A DNA stretch of 64,000 nt from Caprimulgus europaeus. Taxonomy: Eukaryota; Chordata; Aves; Caprimulgiformes; Caprimulgidae. Shown piece after piece: positions 38,563 to 51,097 of this stretch. The notes beneath the pieces are model-generated. The model saw only the letters and a program-made list of their open reading frames with translations, ran no database searches and was not told the DNA's origin. Where the stretch lies: contig OU015524.1 of the NCBI GenBank assembly GCA_907165065.1, positions 42,227,295 to 42,291,294 on the forward strand, read 5' to 3'. Each line of letters opens with the position of its first letter. Within the stretch, counting starts at the first letter, position 1. The position numbers were made by a program, and so were the translations under genes.

Positions 38563-39010
38563 TCATAGAATCATAAAAAAAGTCTATATTGAAATGGACC
38601 TCTGAACATCATCTTGCTCAGCCTTTTTAGGTCAGATAGGCTAACCTAATTGGGCTATCAACCGCTATCAAGATTAGGTCATCTACAGCTTGCAATGTCA
38701 TGCCCTGAGTATTTGCAGTGCAGGTGATTTCACCACTTCTCTGGACAACCTATTCCAACGTTTAAGTTGTCAAGACAAGAAGGATTTCCATAAAGCATTT
38801 CTGCGGAATTAGCTCGCATCCATTCCCTCTTGTCCTGTCCATCTTCTCTATAACTAGCATTTAGGTACTGGGAAAATGAGATTATATCCCTGTCAGTTTT
38901 CTCTTCTTTAAACTGAACAAACCCAGTTCCTTCAGCCTTGCTTCATTTATCAAGATCTCCAACCCTCTAATCATCTTGGTGGCTTTCTGCTGCAGGCCAG
39001 GCAAAGCCTA
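38563..39010 (-). mobile_element. CR1 LINE fragment (old), minus strand
   Basis: About 450 bp. It begins with AATCATAGAATCAT (the reversed 3' end) and proceeds through the usual CR1 3' segments, including CATTCCCTCTTGTCCTGTCC and the CTTCAGCCTTGC block. It is clearly more diverged than the copies at 22.8-25.4 and 52.9 kb, so it is probably an older insertion. It lies in the intron 38222-39326. Confidence 0.88.
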
Positions 39011-39326
39011 AACCTAAATCTTCACTAAGAAGTAGGCATTCCTGCATGACCTTACTGTAAAAATATACTGGCAATATCACACTTCAGTTTCACCATAAAT
39101 TATGCCATGTAAATTTAGCTATGAGAGAAAATAGGTTGAGTGGCCTATTTATTGTACAATAAAACCCTTCTGTCTCTTTTGAGATTTTAAGGAAGGCAAC
39201 AATCACGCATTAGCTGATGTACTCAAAATATTTTTTTTTAAAGTGATGTAAACACAAAGTGATATTTTTGCAGTGAACGAAGCAATCTTCCAATCACCTT
39301 GGATCAAGAATGAATAAACTACTTAC

Positions 39327-39416
39327 CTTTTCAGATAGTAATTTATATTGTTTCATTAATGGTTGCACTTTTGCAGATTCAGAATATGTTTCACCATATG
39401 TCCATCCGTTAGCAAA
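39327..39416 (-). CDS. RYR2: RYR2 exon, human ~2737-2766 (RY3)
   Basis: 90 nt, phase 0 at both ends, acceptor TTTCAG, donor GTAAGT. It encodes FANGWTYGETYSESAKVQPL, then MKQYKLLSEK. It is a little more diverged from human than its neighbours (FANGWTYGETYSES for LANGWIYGEIYSDS), still clearly the RY3 strand/loop region. The downstream intron 38222-39326 (1105 nt) contains a minus-strand CR1 fragment. Confidence 0.96.
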
Positions 39417-40049
39417 CTGAAAACAGTAAGAGTAAGGAAGAAAAAAATGTGGAAAAGCAAAAAAATTATGAAAAATCCTATTTCTGTTGGTACAAAGGAA
39501 CCAAACATTGCTTCTGCAGGGCTCTTCTCCTAAGATTTCCTTTCTGCTATTTTCGCAACCAGCATTTATATTGTCTACACATAATAAAATTAATTATATA
39601 GCATGCCATCTTTTTGAAAATTAATGATTACATAAAAGTAACATTTCAATACTTTTTTATAATATTTATATAGAGCAGAATGCTGTGCTACAGTTGAGAA
39701 ACTATCTTAAATACTGGCCACACTAAGAGCACAAGGGAATAAAAACTCTAAAGAAGTTTTTTTGGTTAAAAAACCTGAAATTTCAAGTCAATAAAACTCT
39801 TAAACAATTAGCGAGTATATTTAGTAAAAAATCAACAACAAAAATAATGAAACACTATTTTGAAATACTCATGTGCAGTTATAGAATTTTTCCCCAACAT
39901 GCATTTCAAGAAAATATAGGTTTATATCTTACTTATGTAACAACTTAATGCGTTATGAAAAAGAATAATATTCAGAGTAAAATACTTTAAAGATTAAATG
40001 GACTCAAATAAAAATTCTAATTTTGCTTTAACAGGAATATAGATTTTAC

Positions 40050-40128
40050 CTTTTCCATTGACCATTTGTCATGAGAGTGTTCTGCATATTTGTTAATAAA
40101 ATATTCTAGTTTCTCAGGGATTGTAATG
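40050..40128 (-). CDS. RYR2: RYR2 exon, human ~2710-2736 (start of RY3)
   Basis: 79 nt, acceptor TTTCAG, donor GTAAAA. It encodes NITIPEKLEYFINKYAEHSH, then DKWSMEK, the first helix of the third RyR repeat. IPEKL..FINK is shared by all RyRs. The downstream intron 39417-40049 (633 nt) has no recognised element. Confidence 0.96.
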
Positions 40129-42122
40129 CTGAAAGTGAAGAGAAAAATAGCCATTATATATTACACATGCTAAAATGTGAGTGCTTTTTTTTTTTTTTCT
40201 AAGAAAACTTTCAAATACTTAGTAGCACATACATCCATTCCGAACATCTTATTGTGCTGTTTCCTCACATACAGTTTACTCCAATTCCCAGCTAAATCAA
40301 GGAAAAAAATTGCGTTATTTAATGGGCGCTGAATGAGAACCACAGCTGTTGTAGGAATTTTACTTCTTCAACATACATATGTGCAGGGAAAAATCAATAA
40401 TGATACCAAGCACTCATGCTTTTTGTCAGGTATTTCTATTACTAACATTCATTTTCTTAAGATTAAAGATATAAATATGACCCACTGTTTCAGAAATATG
40501 GTGGTCACCTATTGCACATGTCCATTAGAAATTAAGAGTTCTAACAGTCCTTTTTGAAACATATCATCTATATCCCTATAAAATTTCTTATACACTTGAA
40601 GCACCATAACTTATGACAACTCAAAAGTTATATGCTCAAGGCTTTGTTTTCCAACACCCCAGTGAATATTAAAAATATACAAATCCTTATTAAAAATAGA
40701 AAAAAACCCACAAATAAATATACTAGCCCTTCAACAGGTATACAAGACAGTGCAGAAGGTTTGTTAACAGTAATGGAAAAGCAGCTATCCTTAACTGCCA
40801 AACAAGCAGTAGAGACAGAATCCTCTTTCAAAAATAATTTATCAGATATAATTATTTTTCTACATATGCACTCCTACAAATGAAAGGCAATTAATTGCTT
40901 CTTGATCACTTATGAAATAGCAAAATCTTTCCTCCTAAAACAAAGAATTTCAGCAGCAACAGTGTTACAGTGCCACCTACTGCAAAGTAGGAGACTGGTT
41001 TTTAATCTTCAGTCATAGAGTGGAAAAAAGTATAAAAGTAATGCAAAATTATGTCAGAGTAACAGTTTGCAAGAGCCTAACCGCACATAAAGGCCACAAA
41101 ATATTCAACATGGTCATCTGTTTTTTTATTATTTGTAAATGTGTTTTTCGAGAGGAACTCTACTAATGTTATAGTACTTTGAATAATTTCAGAAGTGCAA
41201 TAAATTGACAAGTACAATAAGGTCATATTATCTATAGCTTCATATAAATAGGTCTAGGACTAGTAAGCAATGTGATGCAGGTTGGAAGAGACACTGATAA
41301 AAGTAGTGCTTTCTTTGTATTAAATCATCACAGAATTGTCGACTCCTGTGGCAATGAGGTGACTGAAGATTCAGGTAATATTAAGCAACATTTCCTGAGT
41401 TTTTAAAATATATTCTGTCTATCTACAATTTTCTTCTGAAATGACATCAGATAAAGTCATCTTTGATTAGTTAAATGCTAGTATAATATCCTTACTAAAT
41501 TTTGTTAAATCTTCATATATCTTAAATACATCTCAGACAAATGAATTTTAATGGTCATTGATGGATTTCTATATTCTAGTTTACATTATGGTTTTTAATA
41601 CCATATTTCAATGTGCATAGATGTACTGGTATTCTGTGCAAAGGTATCAATCTACTGATGACATTCTGTGTTCTGAATGTTAATACAGATGATGACTTGG
41701 TGATCATCATCATTTTCTGTAGGTACACTATCATTCACATACACTGGAATTAGTGTCTTGGCACATGTTAATAATGACAGGAATGATGTAGACTAGTCTA
41801 CTTTTTCTGCTCCTAAAATATGCAGGTTTATTTGCAGCAGACATACAAAGGTAACTGGACAGTTCTATCTTCAGATTGCAAATGCATTAAAAATATTCTA
41901 GGCTGCCTAAGAAATTAGTTATGTAGCTGGATATTTATTGCTTTATATGATTCAAAATAAATACATAAATAGACAATAAAAATATAAAGTATCAATTTTA
42001 TCTAGAAGGTAAGTGTTAGAATCAAATCAAAGTGGTAAATCCACATCATACCCAACAACAGACTCCATCTCTCTTACACATTCATGATTAAAAAATCTAG
42101 TTGCAATAAAATAATTCCTTAC

Positions 42123-42286
42123 TTTGATGTATCAACAGGTTGAGGATTAAAGTTCCCATCTGAATCCATTGAAGATTGTTTTTCCATCATATTGACATAA
42201 TTTGATTCCATATAGTCTGGAGGTAAGGCCCCTGCAACTGCGCTCAAACAAGGTAAAGCCAATTTGAACAGTTCTTGTTCATACTT
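42123..42286 (-). CDS. RYR2: RYR2 exon, human ~2656-2710
   Basis: 164 nt, acceptor TCCACAG, donor GTAAGG. It encodes KYEQELFKLALPCLSAVAGA, then LPPDYMESNYVNMMEKQSSM and DSDGNFNPQPVDTS. This links the solenoid to the RY3 repeat. The downstream intron 40129-42122 (1994 nt) has a T run at 40184-40198 and otherwise nothing I recognise. Confidence 0.97.
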
Positions 42287-43102
42287 CTGTGGAACACACA
42301 GGGGATAGAAAGCGAGAAGTAAATGGAAGCTATCAACGTCACAGCTGAAACTGATACAGCTATATGGGAAACCAAGCAGCCACAGAATGGCTTTCTTACT
42401 CAGTGTGAAATTGAATTTTTGTTCTGAAAATAAAGGAAAGTGACTGTCTAAAACATATTATATGCTATAGATAAAGCTAGGATCAAGTCTTTCTCTTGCA
42501 AAAGTAAATGGTAAAAGTATTTACTTCATTGGGAGCAACACTAGGCATTTTTAGATGTCTGGGAAGAGAACATAGTGCAGGAATATGCATAGTATTTCTA
42601 AATATCTAGATTTGAAATTAAACTAATGAAATTTTAAACAGGTGGGTTAAAAATACTGTACAGAATGAGCAACAAATACATACCAAGATGTGTAATCAAA
42701 ATTTTGTCCAACACAGTATTGAGTCAAGGGTGATGAAAATACAACTACTAAGCAAAGAACTATGTTCATGGTTTAAGGAAGGACAGTGTATGAGGTAGAA
42801 AAGGTGCAGCTTTCAGTCACCTGCAGATGCTTGAATTTGCTTTTAGGGCTCTGAAGTGTAGTTGACCTGTACAGATACACCTTAATAATATTTCATTAGC
42901 TATGTAATTTTTTTAATGAGCAGACAAAATGGTATACCTCTATTAAAAGAGAAGCTTTAAGAGGAAGATTTAAATATGATATATTTTTCCCTCTGAAGTG
43001 TATAATACAGTGTCGATAAAAGATGGGTAAAAATGACAGATTAAAGAAAGGTGTTACCAAGTAAGGCTTTTAGAGTAGTAGATGGATATTAAAATGTATT
43101 AC

Positions 43103-43243
43103 CTTTTGAGACAAAGCATCAAAAATACCCCAGAACAACTTTCTGGATAAATGAAGTTCTTCTTCTGAGGCAGCACCAAAGTTACCCCATCCACCCGGCA
43201 AACAATAATACTTCCAGCATCTTTCATAATGATTTGTCAGCAA
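43103..43243 (-). CDS. RYR2: RYR2 exon, human ~2609-2655
   Basis: 141 nt with phase 0 at both ends, acceptor TTTTAG, donor GTAATA. It encodes [20 protein letters not shown], then [20 protein letters not shown] and FDALSQK. Lies at the end of the helical domain that precedes the RY3-RY4 pair. The downstream intron 42287-43102 (816 nt) shows nothing I recognise. Confidence 0.97.
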
Positions 43244-44051
43244 CTAAAACAGAACATATTTTAAAAGCAAATCAAATACAATTGTTGATGTTATTCTTCC
43301 ATTCTGGCACTCAACCATTACATAGACACTGACAGAAAAATGTCTAACTTTTATCAAGAAGCCATGTTGTGTATCTATTCTTTAAATTACTGGTGGATAT
43401 ACACACAGAATGAGTAGTTCTTTCTTGTGACATCAGTGGCATATGCAAAAAGCATGTAACAGCCAACACCACAAGTACTCTGACAGCTCAACTGAAGACA
43501 AGAATTCACTTTCATCTCTGTGCCGCTATTCCAAACACTGCTGCTTGGATGGTAATATAGTAGAACTGTGACTTCACCTAGTTCCCAATTATTATTTACA
43601 TGTCTGAGAGCTATTCAACAATAACTCCCAGTGTGACTCATCTCTTCCGTGAGTTGTAAAACCTGCTATCAATCTACTCTCCTGTCCTCTGTTAAAATTA
43701 AGCAGAGGAGCTTTATCTCGTCTCCCTCTCTTTCATTAAATACATATCTCAGGGATACTTTCTTCTTACGTTGTTACAAGATTTCAGATTACGAGGGACT
43801 CAAACAGTGCAAGGACCTGCTACTGAATATTTGCCAAACCAAAACATCAAGAATTTTGTGCTTAATGTGTCCTCTATGTCCCTGAGTCACAGACAAAAGG
43901 TGGAAAAATTCTCATGGATCACAAAAAAACCCCGATCTATAGAATGCATTTGTGTATCTTCAGATTTAAATAACCTATTATTATCTAATTACTCTTTAAA
44001 TTGTCAGATGATTTTTAAAAAAGGAGAGAAGAACTTACATGCATATATAAG

Positions 44052-44999
44052 TGTTGGGTTAGGGGGCAGGGGTGTGCAGTTTTGGTAGTGGGGCAAGGGC
44101 CATCTTGTGAGAAGCTTCGCAAAAACTCCCCTGGCCCAAGGCGTACCCTGCTCAGCCCAGGCTGAGCCAATTAGCAATAGAGAAAGAATCTGTGAATCTG
44201 TATTTGTGAGGGGAAGGACTGTCTTGAAAGGAAGAAGGTGGAGAGAAACTTGAACAAAAGAGGACCATCAGCCTAAACAAAGAGAGAGCTTCGTTGCCAG
44301 GAGGAAGGAGGAGGAAGGGGAGGACAGAGAACCTCAGACACCCAGTTCAACTGCATGGAGCAGAAGGCGGCAAAGGAGGTTTTCTGCAGCCTGTGAAGGT
44401 TCAATGGTGGAGCAGATACCCACGTGTAGGCTATGGAGGTCTCCATGCTGGAGCAGGAAAGCTGAGCCCAAGGGCCAGTGTGACTGAAATTGAGACCCTG
44501 AGCAGGGGTAGACCCCCAGAGCCAGGGGGAAGGAGGTGTGTTGCACCCGAGACCTGTCTGCAGCCCATGGATGTCCCCATGCCAGAGCCAGGAGCGGTGC
44601 CCGAAGAGCTCTGTGACTCCATGGGAAGCTCACACTGGAACACTTTGATCCGGGACTTTCATGCCGGGAAGAGCAGCAAAGGTGAACTGATTGAACCCCC
44701 ATTCCCTGTCCCCTTTGCCACTGCAGGAGAGAAGGTAAAGAAATTGGGAGCAAAGTGATTTAAGCCCAGGAAGATGGGAGGGGTGGGGGAAGGTGTCTTA
44801 CTGTGCTACTGGGATGAATGGCAACAAATTGAATTCATTTTTCTTCCCCAAGTTGAGTCTGTTTTGCCTGTGCCTACAACAGGTGTCCCTGTCCTCCATC
44901 CTAATCCATGCCCCCTTTGTTGTGACTCTCATTCCATCTCACCAGATGGGGGGAGTGAGCGCAATACCTCATGATCCTACTGTGGGTTAAACGATCACA
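44052..44999 (+). mobile_element. Probable solo LTR of an avian endogenous retrovirus
   Basis: A GC-rich island of about 950 bp in AT-rich intron. It resembles a common bird LTR family, with a GAGCCAAT box (44163-44170), a middle part repeating GGAGCAG motifs, and a 3' part with GGGAGGGGTGGGGGAAGGTG and AGTTGAGTCTGTTTTGCC. It starts TGTTGGG and ends in GATCACA, a TG...CA layout. The bases outside are ATAAG and ATAAT, a possible 5-bp target duplication with one mismatch. No gag, pol or env remains flank it. The open frames inside (154 aa plus, 139 aa minus) look incidental. The family assignment is from memory. Confidence 0.68.
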
Positions 45000-45082
45000 A
45001 TAATGTAAAAAGACAGAGTTTTATCATTCATGTAGAACCACAGGAGTCTCGGAAATAAGAGTCTAAGATGAATTTGAAAATG

Positions 45083-45136
45083 TGTTTTTCCAAACAAATT
45101 CTATTATACATGTTTTTCCATACAAATTCTATAAGT
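45083..45136. repeat. 28-bp tandem duplication
   Basis: The segment 45083-45110 is repeated directly at 45111-45136 with one substitution and a shortened end. Both copies start TGTTTTTCCA. It lies about 80 bp beyond the LTR-like element in the same intron. Confidence 0.92.
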
Positions 45137-46906
45137 ATGGCCAAACTTTTGGACAACATGTGAGTGCTAATATATACATATAAATCTTTCAATCTAAGCA
45201 AGAGTGAAGGCAGGTTTACTCTTACGGAATAGGATTTAAGAGGAAATAAAAACAAGGCAGCCTTATTCCAGAAAATTCACACAAAATTACACAGGAAAAG
45301 CATCACACATCTCAATTCACATGCTGCCTAAACTGAGGTAATTTTTAATTGTAGAAACCAGCAAAGGTATTCCAGCAGATCACACTCTATTCTGATTTAG
45401 CCTTCATGATTTCCTCCTGTCTTCCCATTCAAAACTATATTTTCAGATGCATGATTAACTTGTAGCTGTCTCTTTGGACTACTATGACCTGTTTGCTAGC
45501 ACAAGCCCGTAAGGAAGATGCGTGGTGCTTTCAAATCAGAAACACATTCATAGACATAAGTAGGAGTCTCTTGTTAAATCACTGAAAAATCAGTTTCCTG
45601 TCAGTGAAACTTTTGAAAAGTTCTAGTTCTATCTTCAGATAAAGAGTTCACTTTCCTCGGAAGCTCCTATTTCTTGTTCAGGTGCCAACGGACAAAATCA
45701 TTGTGCACGCTAACACAATGGTTCTTTTCATATCTATATTATCCTGAAGCCTGACTTGCCAAAAGGGTTTAATTATTTCCTTCCTGTTCAGTTCAGCAAT
45801 ATGGGAAAGTCAATGCAGTCAGGACATTCAGCATCATAAAACCTGCTGTACTAGAAAAATAGATCTCAGGGAGCTGGGGTTGTTCTTCCTCAAAAAAAAA
45901 ACCCCAACCTGTAGAACCATAGGCACACAGGGAGCACCAAGTTACTGTTTGGTTTTTGCAGCACATAAAATGTCATAATGCATCACAAAGGTCTCCTTCA
46001 GGGCAGTATACTAAATTTTCAATTGCTTTTTTCACATATAGGCACTAAAGAATGGCAGCTCTGGCATTTTCAGTTTGATTGAGTGCTTCCTGGTAGGGAC
46101 AACCAAATTATTAAATCCTTGGCAAGGGAAAGACCATGCAGCAAGTTCTGGCTTTGAGACTAATGATTTAAATTCCCCATCTGAGGTCAGAGATCATAAT
46201 CTGGTTAGTAGAAGTTTGTGTAATTCTCAGGAGTGTTTTCACAAATAAATCAGACGTAAAATGCAATTAATCCTGATATGTGCCTTTAAAGCATAGAGAA
46301 ATATTAAAATAAGAAAAGATTAAATATCTCATTCTAAGTTGTGGTGAGGAAGCATTAGGTAAGGTGGGAAATTATATGTTTCTTAGAACTGCTGATGAAA
46401 TCTGAGGAATCTTTAAGGAATATGTGATCTCAGAAAGGGAAAAGCACATTTTTCTTGTGCATTAGGAATCAGAATCGAAAGATACAGAGAAACCTTTGGG
46501 GGCTGAAAACAAAATGGAAGATTACTGAAAAACATGTATTGGTTATATTTCCAAGCAGAAACTACAGAAAAATAGTTCGTTTTCCAGGAGTGGGGAAAAC
46601 CAACATAGAGGGCAGAAGTAAGGTACATCCAGGATATCAATTGCCATCTTGCTATTTGCACTGGATTCTGCCCCCAGGGGGTTTTTCATTGTTTCCATCT
46701 GGGATTAAAAAATAATGGAGATCATTAAAGGAGAAGCAAACGTTAGACACAGACTTCACAATTCTATATGGATGGACATAAATTAGACTGAATTCCTACC
46801 AAAGCCGGTCTTAGATTATTGCACAATGGAAACAAGATAACAAAGAAGGTATTTTCTGTTGCATTTTGTTACAAGGAATGCTGTTGATATTAAAAGATAC
46901 TTTTAC

Positions 46907-46997
46907 CTTGAGAGGCATCTTTGCATGTTCATTTAACAGAGGAACATCAAATACTAATCTTCTCAGCAAATGCTGCATCATGGAAGGTCGCAACTGC
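46907..46997 (-). CDS. RYR2: RYR2 exon, human ~2578-2608
   Basis: 91 nt, acceptor TTTTAG, donor GTAAAA. It encodes [20 protein letters not shown], then [10 protein letters not shown]. Identical to the human segment as I remember it. Its downstream intron (43244-46906, 3663 nt) carries the solo-LTR-like element and a 28-bp tandem duplication. The remainder (about 45140-46906 and 43244-44050) shows no repeat I can name. Confidence 0.97.
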
Positions 46998-47870
46998 CTA
47001 AAAGCAGACAAATAATTTCAAAAGGGTGTACCAACATAGTTTCATGTAAATAATTAATAAATATATTAAAGCAACCTGTCAGTTTTATGCCTTTAAAACT
47101 CTTCAGACTCATTAAGTAATAAGATTTTTGCTGTGACACTAAAAAAAATGTGTCTGAAAGAAAGCAAACAAGTACATACCAAAGAAAACACTCTGAACAA
47201 GCTGAACATCAAATACTTTAAAGAAGTAGAGAAAAAATCTAATTTATAGACAACGAAAATCAGCAAAAAATCCCCCTTAATTCTGCTAACATATATTCTG
47301 ACCAGTACACCCATGAGAAAAGGTTATAACATTAATTTCTTGTAATATATCGCAATGGCTTTTAAAAATATCCTAGGAACTAACAAAGACATAAGAGCAC
47401 TGACACTTCAGATGTACCAAACAAGACATGGAGCAGTGGGCACCAAGGAAAGACAGAATAAATAGGTATAGCATGTACGTTAGAATGCCATGGACATTAA
47501 AACTTTCCAGATAAATAGCAAATACTGGTCCATTTTATTGGTTCTTATCAAGGTAATATCTGTATAAAATGGCCATTGTGATACATTTTAAAAAGAAATG
47601 CCATACAGTACTATCAATGTCAGCTGAACACATTTCCACATTATGAAAAAAAAAAAAAAAGTGAAATATTCAAAAAAACCCCTCTGGTTACTTGAAATCC
47701 TAACTGTTGATAACTTTAGCTAGAAATTGAATTCATAAGCACCTAGTCACCTTCTGATAATTGAGCCTGTAGGCTTATAAAAAAAATGAATAATAATCAA
47801 CTGGTTTTGAGACTGTAGATACCGAGACAAAATTTGCCCCATAGATTTCAATAATGAGATGTAACAATAC

Positions 47871-47928
47871 CATTGATTAGGTATTGAAATGGTATAGTTA
47901 AAGTCATTGATTAGGATTTGAAATGTAA
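47871..47928. repeat. Imperfect direct repeat, 34-nt spacing
   Basis: CATTGATTAGGTATTGAAAT at 47871 recurs at 47905 with small changes (GGATTTGAAAT). A local duplication in the intron 46998-48316. Confidence 0.8.
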
Positions 47929-48316
47929 CACAAAATAACTAAACATCTCCACAGAACTGTATCATCTACTGATCATCAACCATACTGCCATTCTGTACAG
48001 CTAAAAGTATTTCAATAACACTTCAGTGTAAGCACTATTCCACATTTCCAGAGCTTTGTCTTTTTGCAGTACTCCCTCTTAGTTAATCACTAAGGTTTTA
48101 ATTTTTAAATCTTCATAATAGCAAAATAACTGAGGACTGCATGAGTGATTAATAAAGTTGCAAATTGAATACAATGTATTTAAAAATATCACAATCTTCT
48201 GCCAGAAAACAAATCTTAATTATAATACTGGTGGCATAGTTCTGCATTCCGTATTATAAATATCATAGGTTACTTTATCAATTATCATTCCTGTACAGGC
48301 AGGAGTATTTTCTTAC

Positions 48317-48537
48317 CCACAGATAGACAGCAAACACTCCTCAATAGAATCTCGCTGAGCTTTGGTAAGAGAGCATCCCTTTGAGAGTCTGTACACAGTA
48401 TGTAATAAGGAATCAATGAGGGAAGCATAGTGCTCTGTGCCAGCAAAAAGAGGAGCACATCTGGTCAACAGAGGCAAGACTGCTGTGCAAAGGTATCGAT
48501 TCAGAGCCAAAGCCATATCCGTAGCACTCAAAGCAGC
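48317..48537 (-). CDS. RYR2: RYR2 exon, human ~2505-2578
   Basis: 221 nt, acceptor TTCATAG, donor GTAAGA. It encodes [20 protein letters not shown], then [40 protein letters not shown] and [13 protein letters not shown]. Continues the helical domain. The match to human is near complete (HYAS for HHAS, EECL for EVCL). The downstream intron 46998-48316 (1319 nt) has a short imperfect direct duplication at 47871-47928 and otherwise nothing I recognise. Confidence 0.97.
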
Positions 48538-49561
48538 CTATGAATTAAATGGGACAGAAATTAGATTTGTCTCATCAATGTTGTTACAAATTAAAAGAGC
48601 TTCTTGTTCGTTTTTCTTTTGTAGTAGTTACAAAGAGGGAAATTTCCAAAACACACAAATGTGGAGCTGATAGCTACTGGAAGCTGGGAGCCTAGGTTTC
48701 CTTGCTGCTTCTAAAGTCTCAGAGAAGGCTTTTGTTTTGGTTTGGTTTTAATGAAAGAAAAAATAAACAGTAAAGGCAGTCATTCAAAACCAAAAAAATT
48801 TCAAGACTATATTAAAAAATGTCATAGTTACTTAACACTCCAAAATCAGATAATACCAGTCAAGTCTGCATTTTCAAAACTCAGTATGTTTCTGTGATGC
48901 GATCAAACCCAAGTTCCAAGTGAGGAAAAAATCCTCACCTGCTCTTTCTTAAATAACAGCATAATTATTTTCAGAAAAACAATGACATAAAAGATCAAAT
49001 AGGGAAATCAAAGTCCATGTCTTAGCCCTCATATAAGCTCTCTAAATCTGATCTTTCTGGATCAAGCCCGCTAATAAAAATAAGATGGAAATAAGACTCA
49101 ACCAAAAAAAACCAAAAAAAACAGCAATTTTGAGGAGGAACTAAAACAAAAATTTAGTGATTTTCTAAATAACAATGTAGATGTCCCTAACAAATGCATA
49201 AATGTGAACACTTTCTGTATATCTCTGGAAATAGGCTCTCAGTTACATGCTTCATTGGCAGCTTATCTGATTTTGATTTCATAGCACAAGCTCAGTAAGT
49301 CTCCTGGGGAAAGGCATTGCATATCTTATAGATACGAGTATCAATGGAGGATCTTTATAAAATAGAAGGCATCATTCTGGAGAATGTTTCTTGACTATTC
49401 TTCAAGAATTCTCACAGCTCAGCAGCAACAGGCAACTCATCCAGCATTTGAGAAAAGCAGAAGAAAACATGAAGAAATAAAAAATGTTTTCTGAGGGATG
49501 AAAAATGCTACAGTGTTCAGTAAAATGCCAGAACCAATTAACAACAGACTTGAACGCTTAC

Positions 49562-49731
49562 TGTATCTAAAGAAGCAGCAGCACGAAGATCTGGCAGAAA
49601 GCCAACTTCAAGAAGGTGTAGAAGAAAATCCTGGTCCTCAATTCCATAGACCCTGTCAAGGAACAAAACCATGGCTGCCTTGTGATCTGGGCAAAACCCC
49701 GCAGACATGTCAGGTTCCACCACAGTACCAT
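49562..49731 (-). CDS. RYR2: RYR2 exon, human ~2448-2504 (R2474, central zipping segment)
   Basis: 170 nt, acceptor CTTTTAG, donor GTAAGC. It encodes [20 protein letters not shown], then [20 protein letters not shown] and [17 protein letters not shown]. This contains the segment used as the DPc10 domain peptide, including R2474 and V2475; the last residue matches T2504. All these CPVT residues are retained. Only EDQD differs from remembered human EVQD. The downstream intron 48538-49561 (1024 nt) has an A/C-rich run near 49104-49122 and nothing else of note. Confidence 0.97.
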
Positions 49732-50976
49732 CTAAAAGGAAGAAATAAGACTTCAATGACAAGGATCATCCTTCAACAGCAGAAGAGGTAGTCATGCTAC
49801 CATTTGTCAGAGGTTCTGAATCTCTGTTAATATCTAAGCACCTTCCCCATGGTTTTGTTACACAAAAGCAACGTATTTGTAGTTAACTGAAAAAGAATAC
49901 ATAAGGCAAGTTTTACCCAGACAAACCTTCAAGTCCATACATGCTTTTCTGTTCCTGTTTTGTGTATTAATGAACTTTTATCAGTTGATATTCTAATACG
50001 ATAAGTACTCAAAACGTACTAATTCATTTACAGAACTACCTACTTAGAAGCAGCAGACAGAAGTAAAAAATACAACACCCCAGGAATGCAGCACTTGTGA
50101 GCATATCTGTAATGTATAGCAATGAATTAAGATTATCCTCAGTATCTAAAACCTTCTGAAATATCTGAAAGGAATTCATTGATATATTTTAAAATTTTGA
50201 TACTTTTGTTTTCAAAACTGGATAAGCAATTCTGTATCTATGAGAAGTACTCTATGCTACTGAGATATCATCTATACATCTATCACTTTTTGGAATGTAA
50301 ATAAATAATGGTGTAATAGAATGATAGATCTTTTACTGTGACCTTTTGGGCAATCTTGTGCTGTAAGTCCCTAGACAATGCATGTTGCAATTAGAATGCT
50401 CTCTCTCCAGATACCCAAAAAAGCATTTCTAATTCCTTTCTTTTTTATATTGATGCTCACATAGCTCCCACTATTGCAATCAATTCTATGTAGGCAGCAA
50501 ACACAACAAAATGCATTTGGATATGTATGTCACACCTATAATTTCACCATAGTTGCTGAAGAACAACTCTGGTGTCTTAGTAAGATCTGCTAGAAACAAT
50601 TGATAGGGTTAGAACAGCAAAAAGCTAAGGATTATGTAATCAAGAAAAGAGACTGTAATTTAAAAAATATTTTAGAAAAATGAAAGTATGCATTTTTAAA
50701 TTTCTTTTTAAAGTTGTAATACATTTTCATTATTCAATTTAAATGAATGGGATTTACATCAGTGATTTAAGTGTACATAGAATTATTGTCTATAGCATGC
50801 AGAAAATTTTTGAAATACTTCTGAAATACATGATTTCTCTTCTAATTCACATAATAAATAGTTTAATTTCTATAACATTTTTAAATACTGAGAGAAGTAT
50901 GAGTATCAATATATCCTTAAATTACAAAACCTAAGAATGAGATGGGAGGAAAACAAAAGTAGAATAATAATTTTAC

Positions 50977-51097
50977 CTTTAGCTATGGTTGGCATGTGGA
51001 AAGGAATACTAATTACTCCCACCAAATCTTCCAGTGGAATCAAAGACCGTAGAATTGATCTGATTCTAATGGCTTCCCCTTTACCAGCATGGATTAG
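50977..51097 (-). CDS. RYR2: RYR2 exon, human ~2408-2448 (Ile2427-Pro2428)
   Basis: 121 nt, acceptor CCTTAG, donor GTAAAA. It encodes [20 protein letters not shown], then [20 protein letters not shown]. The Ile-Pro of SLIPL sits at human 2427-2428, the dipeptide discussed as an FKBP12/12.6-associated site. IPFHM differs from remembered human IAFQM. The downstream intron 49732-50976 (1245 nt) is AT-rich without a recognised repeat. Confidence 0.97.

Noticed and set aside
44294-44758. 154-residue open frame on the plus strand, with a 139-residue frame opposite it
   Set aside because: Both lie inside the GC-rich LTR-like element, where chance open frames are long. They show no known domain and no gag, pol or env similarity.
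46413-46715. Overlapping 82- and 86-residue frames on opposite strands
   Set aside because: No domain, no codon pattern or splice context. Lies in the large intron 43244-46906.
49498-49791. 97-residue plus-strand frame
   Set aside because: It is the antisense shadow of the RYR2 exon at 49562-49731.
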